Positions 5,503 through 5,659 of a stretch of DNA of 5,659 nt are shown in pieces. Under the pieces are notes generated by a model. The model was not told where the DNA came from and did not search any database. It saw nothing but the letters and a program-made list of their open reading frames with translations. Positions within the stretch are counted from its first letter, which is position 1; every line of letters starts with the position of its first letter. Origin of the DNA: Cytophagales bacterium. Its GTDB lineage: Bacteria; Bacteroidota; Bacteroidia; Cytophagales; Cyclobacteriaceae. The stretch lies in contig DMST01000097.1 of assembly GCA_003454975.1 (NCBI GenBank), forward strand, positions 65,499 through 71,157, read 5' to 3'. The position numbers and the translations under genes were made by a program.

Positions 5503-5659
5503 CTAGTACAACACATTCAAGGCATCTTCCAGGGCCTGGAAGCGTTTGTTGAGCTCGGGCCAGTGCGTGGCGTTAGCCAAGGCTTTTTTGCGGTGTTTTT
5601 CCTTGAGGCGGTACATGTAGCCAAAGGCGGCAAGCAATACCAAGGCGGTGGCAACCACG
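5503..5659 (-). CDS. C-terminal end of an unidentified membrane protein (5' end outside window)
   Basis: On the minus strand the frame is open from the window edge to TAG at 5505-5503, giving 51 residues. These form a hydrophobic helix (VVATALVLLAAFGYMY), then a basic stretch (RLKEKHRKKALA), then an amphipathic, probably helical tail (WPELNKRFQALEDALNVLY). The order suggests one transmembrane helix with a positively charged cytoplasmic side and a short coiled tail. The codons are clean and the composition matches its neighbours, so I take it as a real gene end. I do not recognise the family. It lies upstream of the serine hydrolase on the same strand, 157 nt away, so co-transcription is possible but not shown. 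Confidence 0.6.
   Translation of the reverse strand, partial: VVATALVLLAAFGYMYRLKEKHRKKALANATHWPELNKRFQALEDALNVLY

Overview
The window looks like chromosomal DNA from a member of the Bacteroidota, plausibly a Saprospiraceae/Lewinella-like or Hymenobacter-like lineage. The evidence is a TonB-dependent-receptor-type beta-barrel of Bacteroidota style, near-absence of Shine-Dalgarno sequences before the genes, a lipoprotein serine hydrolase with an N-terminal beta-rich region, and two small proteins that resemble families I remember from Hymenobacter and its relatives. The taxonomic call rests on protein style alone; there is no rRNA or marker gene.

Layout. Bases 1-738 (+) are the 3' end of an outer-membrane receptor gene. 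Seventeen bases later comes a complete ABC exporter half-transporter (756-2498, +), so the two are probably co-transcribed. Bases 2499-3023 carry no gene. Bases 2512-2775 of that stretch are bounded by a 15-bp imperfect inverted repeat (13/15) and packed with hairpins, which looks like a non-autonomous mobile element (MITE-like) or dispersed palindromic repeat. One of its hairpins, followed by a T-run, could terminate the receptor-transporter operon. Then come two small genes overlapping by 16 nt (3024-3311 and 3296-3661, +): a zinc-ribbon protein with a C-terminal membrane anchor and a four-helix VanZ-like membrane protein that starts at TTG. Converging on them with a 43-nt gap is a large minus-strand lipoprotein of the class C beta-lactamase/NylB-like serine hydrolase family (3705-5345). 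Its upstream region (5346-5502) holds several CCAAG/CTTGG half-sites and a bulged hairpin. The right edge contains the C-terminal 51 codons of another minus-strand gene (5503-5659) encoding a membrane helix plus a charged tail.

Functionally the genes are mostly envelope proteins: an outer-membrane barrel, an inner-membrane exporter, two small inner-membrane proteins and a lipid-anchored hydrolase. I see no defence system, CRISPR array, phage module or tRNA/rRNA. The least ordinary parts are the inverted-repeat element and the overlapping zinc-ribbon/VanZ-like pair. I do not see a clear-cut new system.
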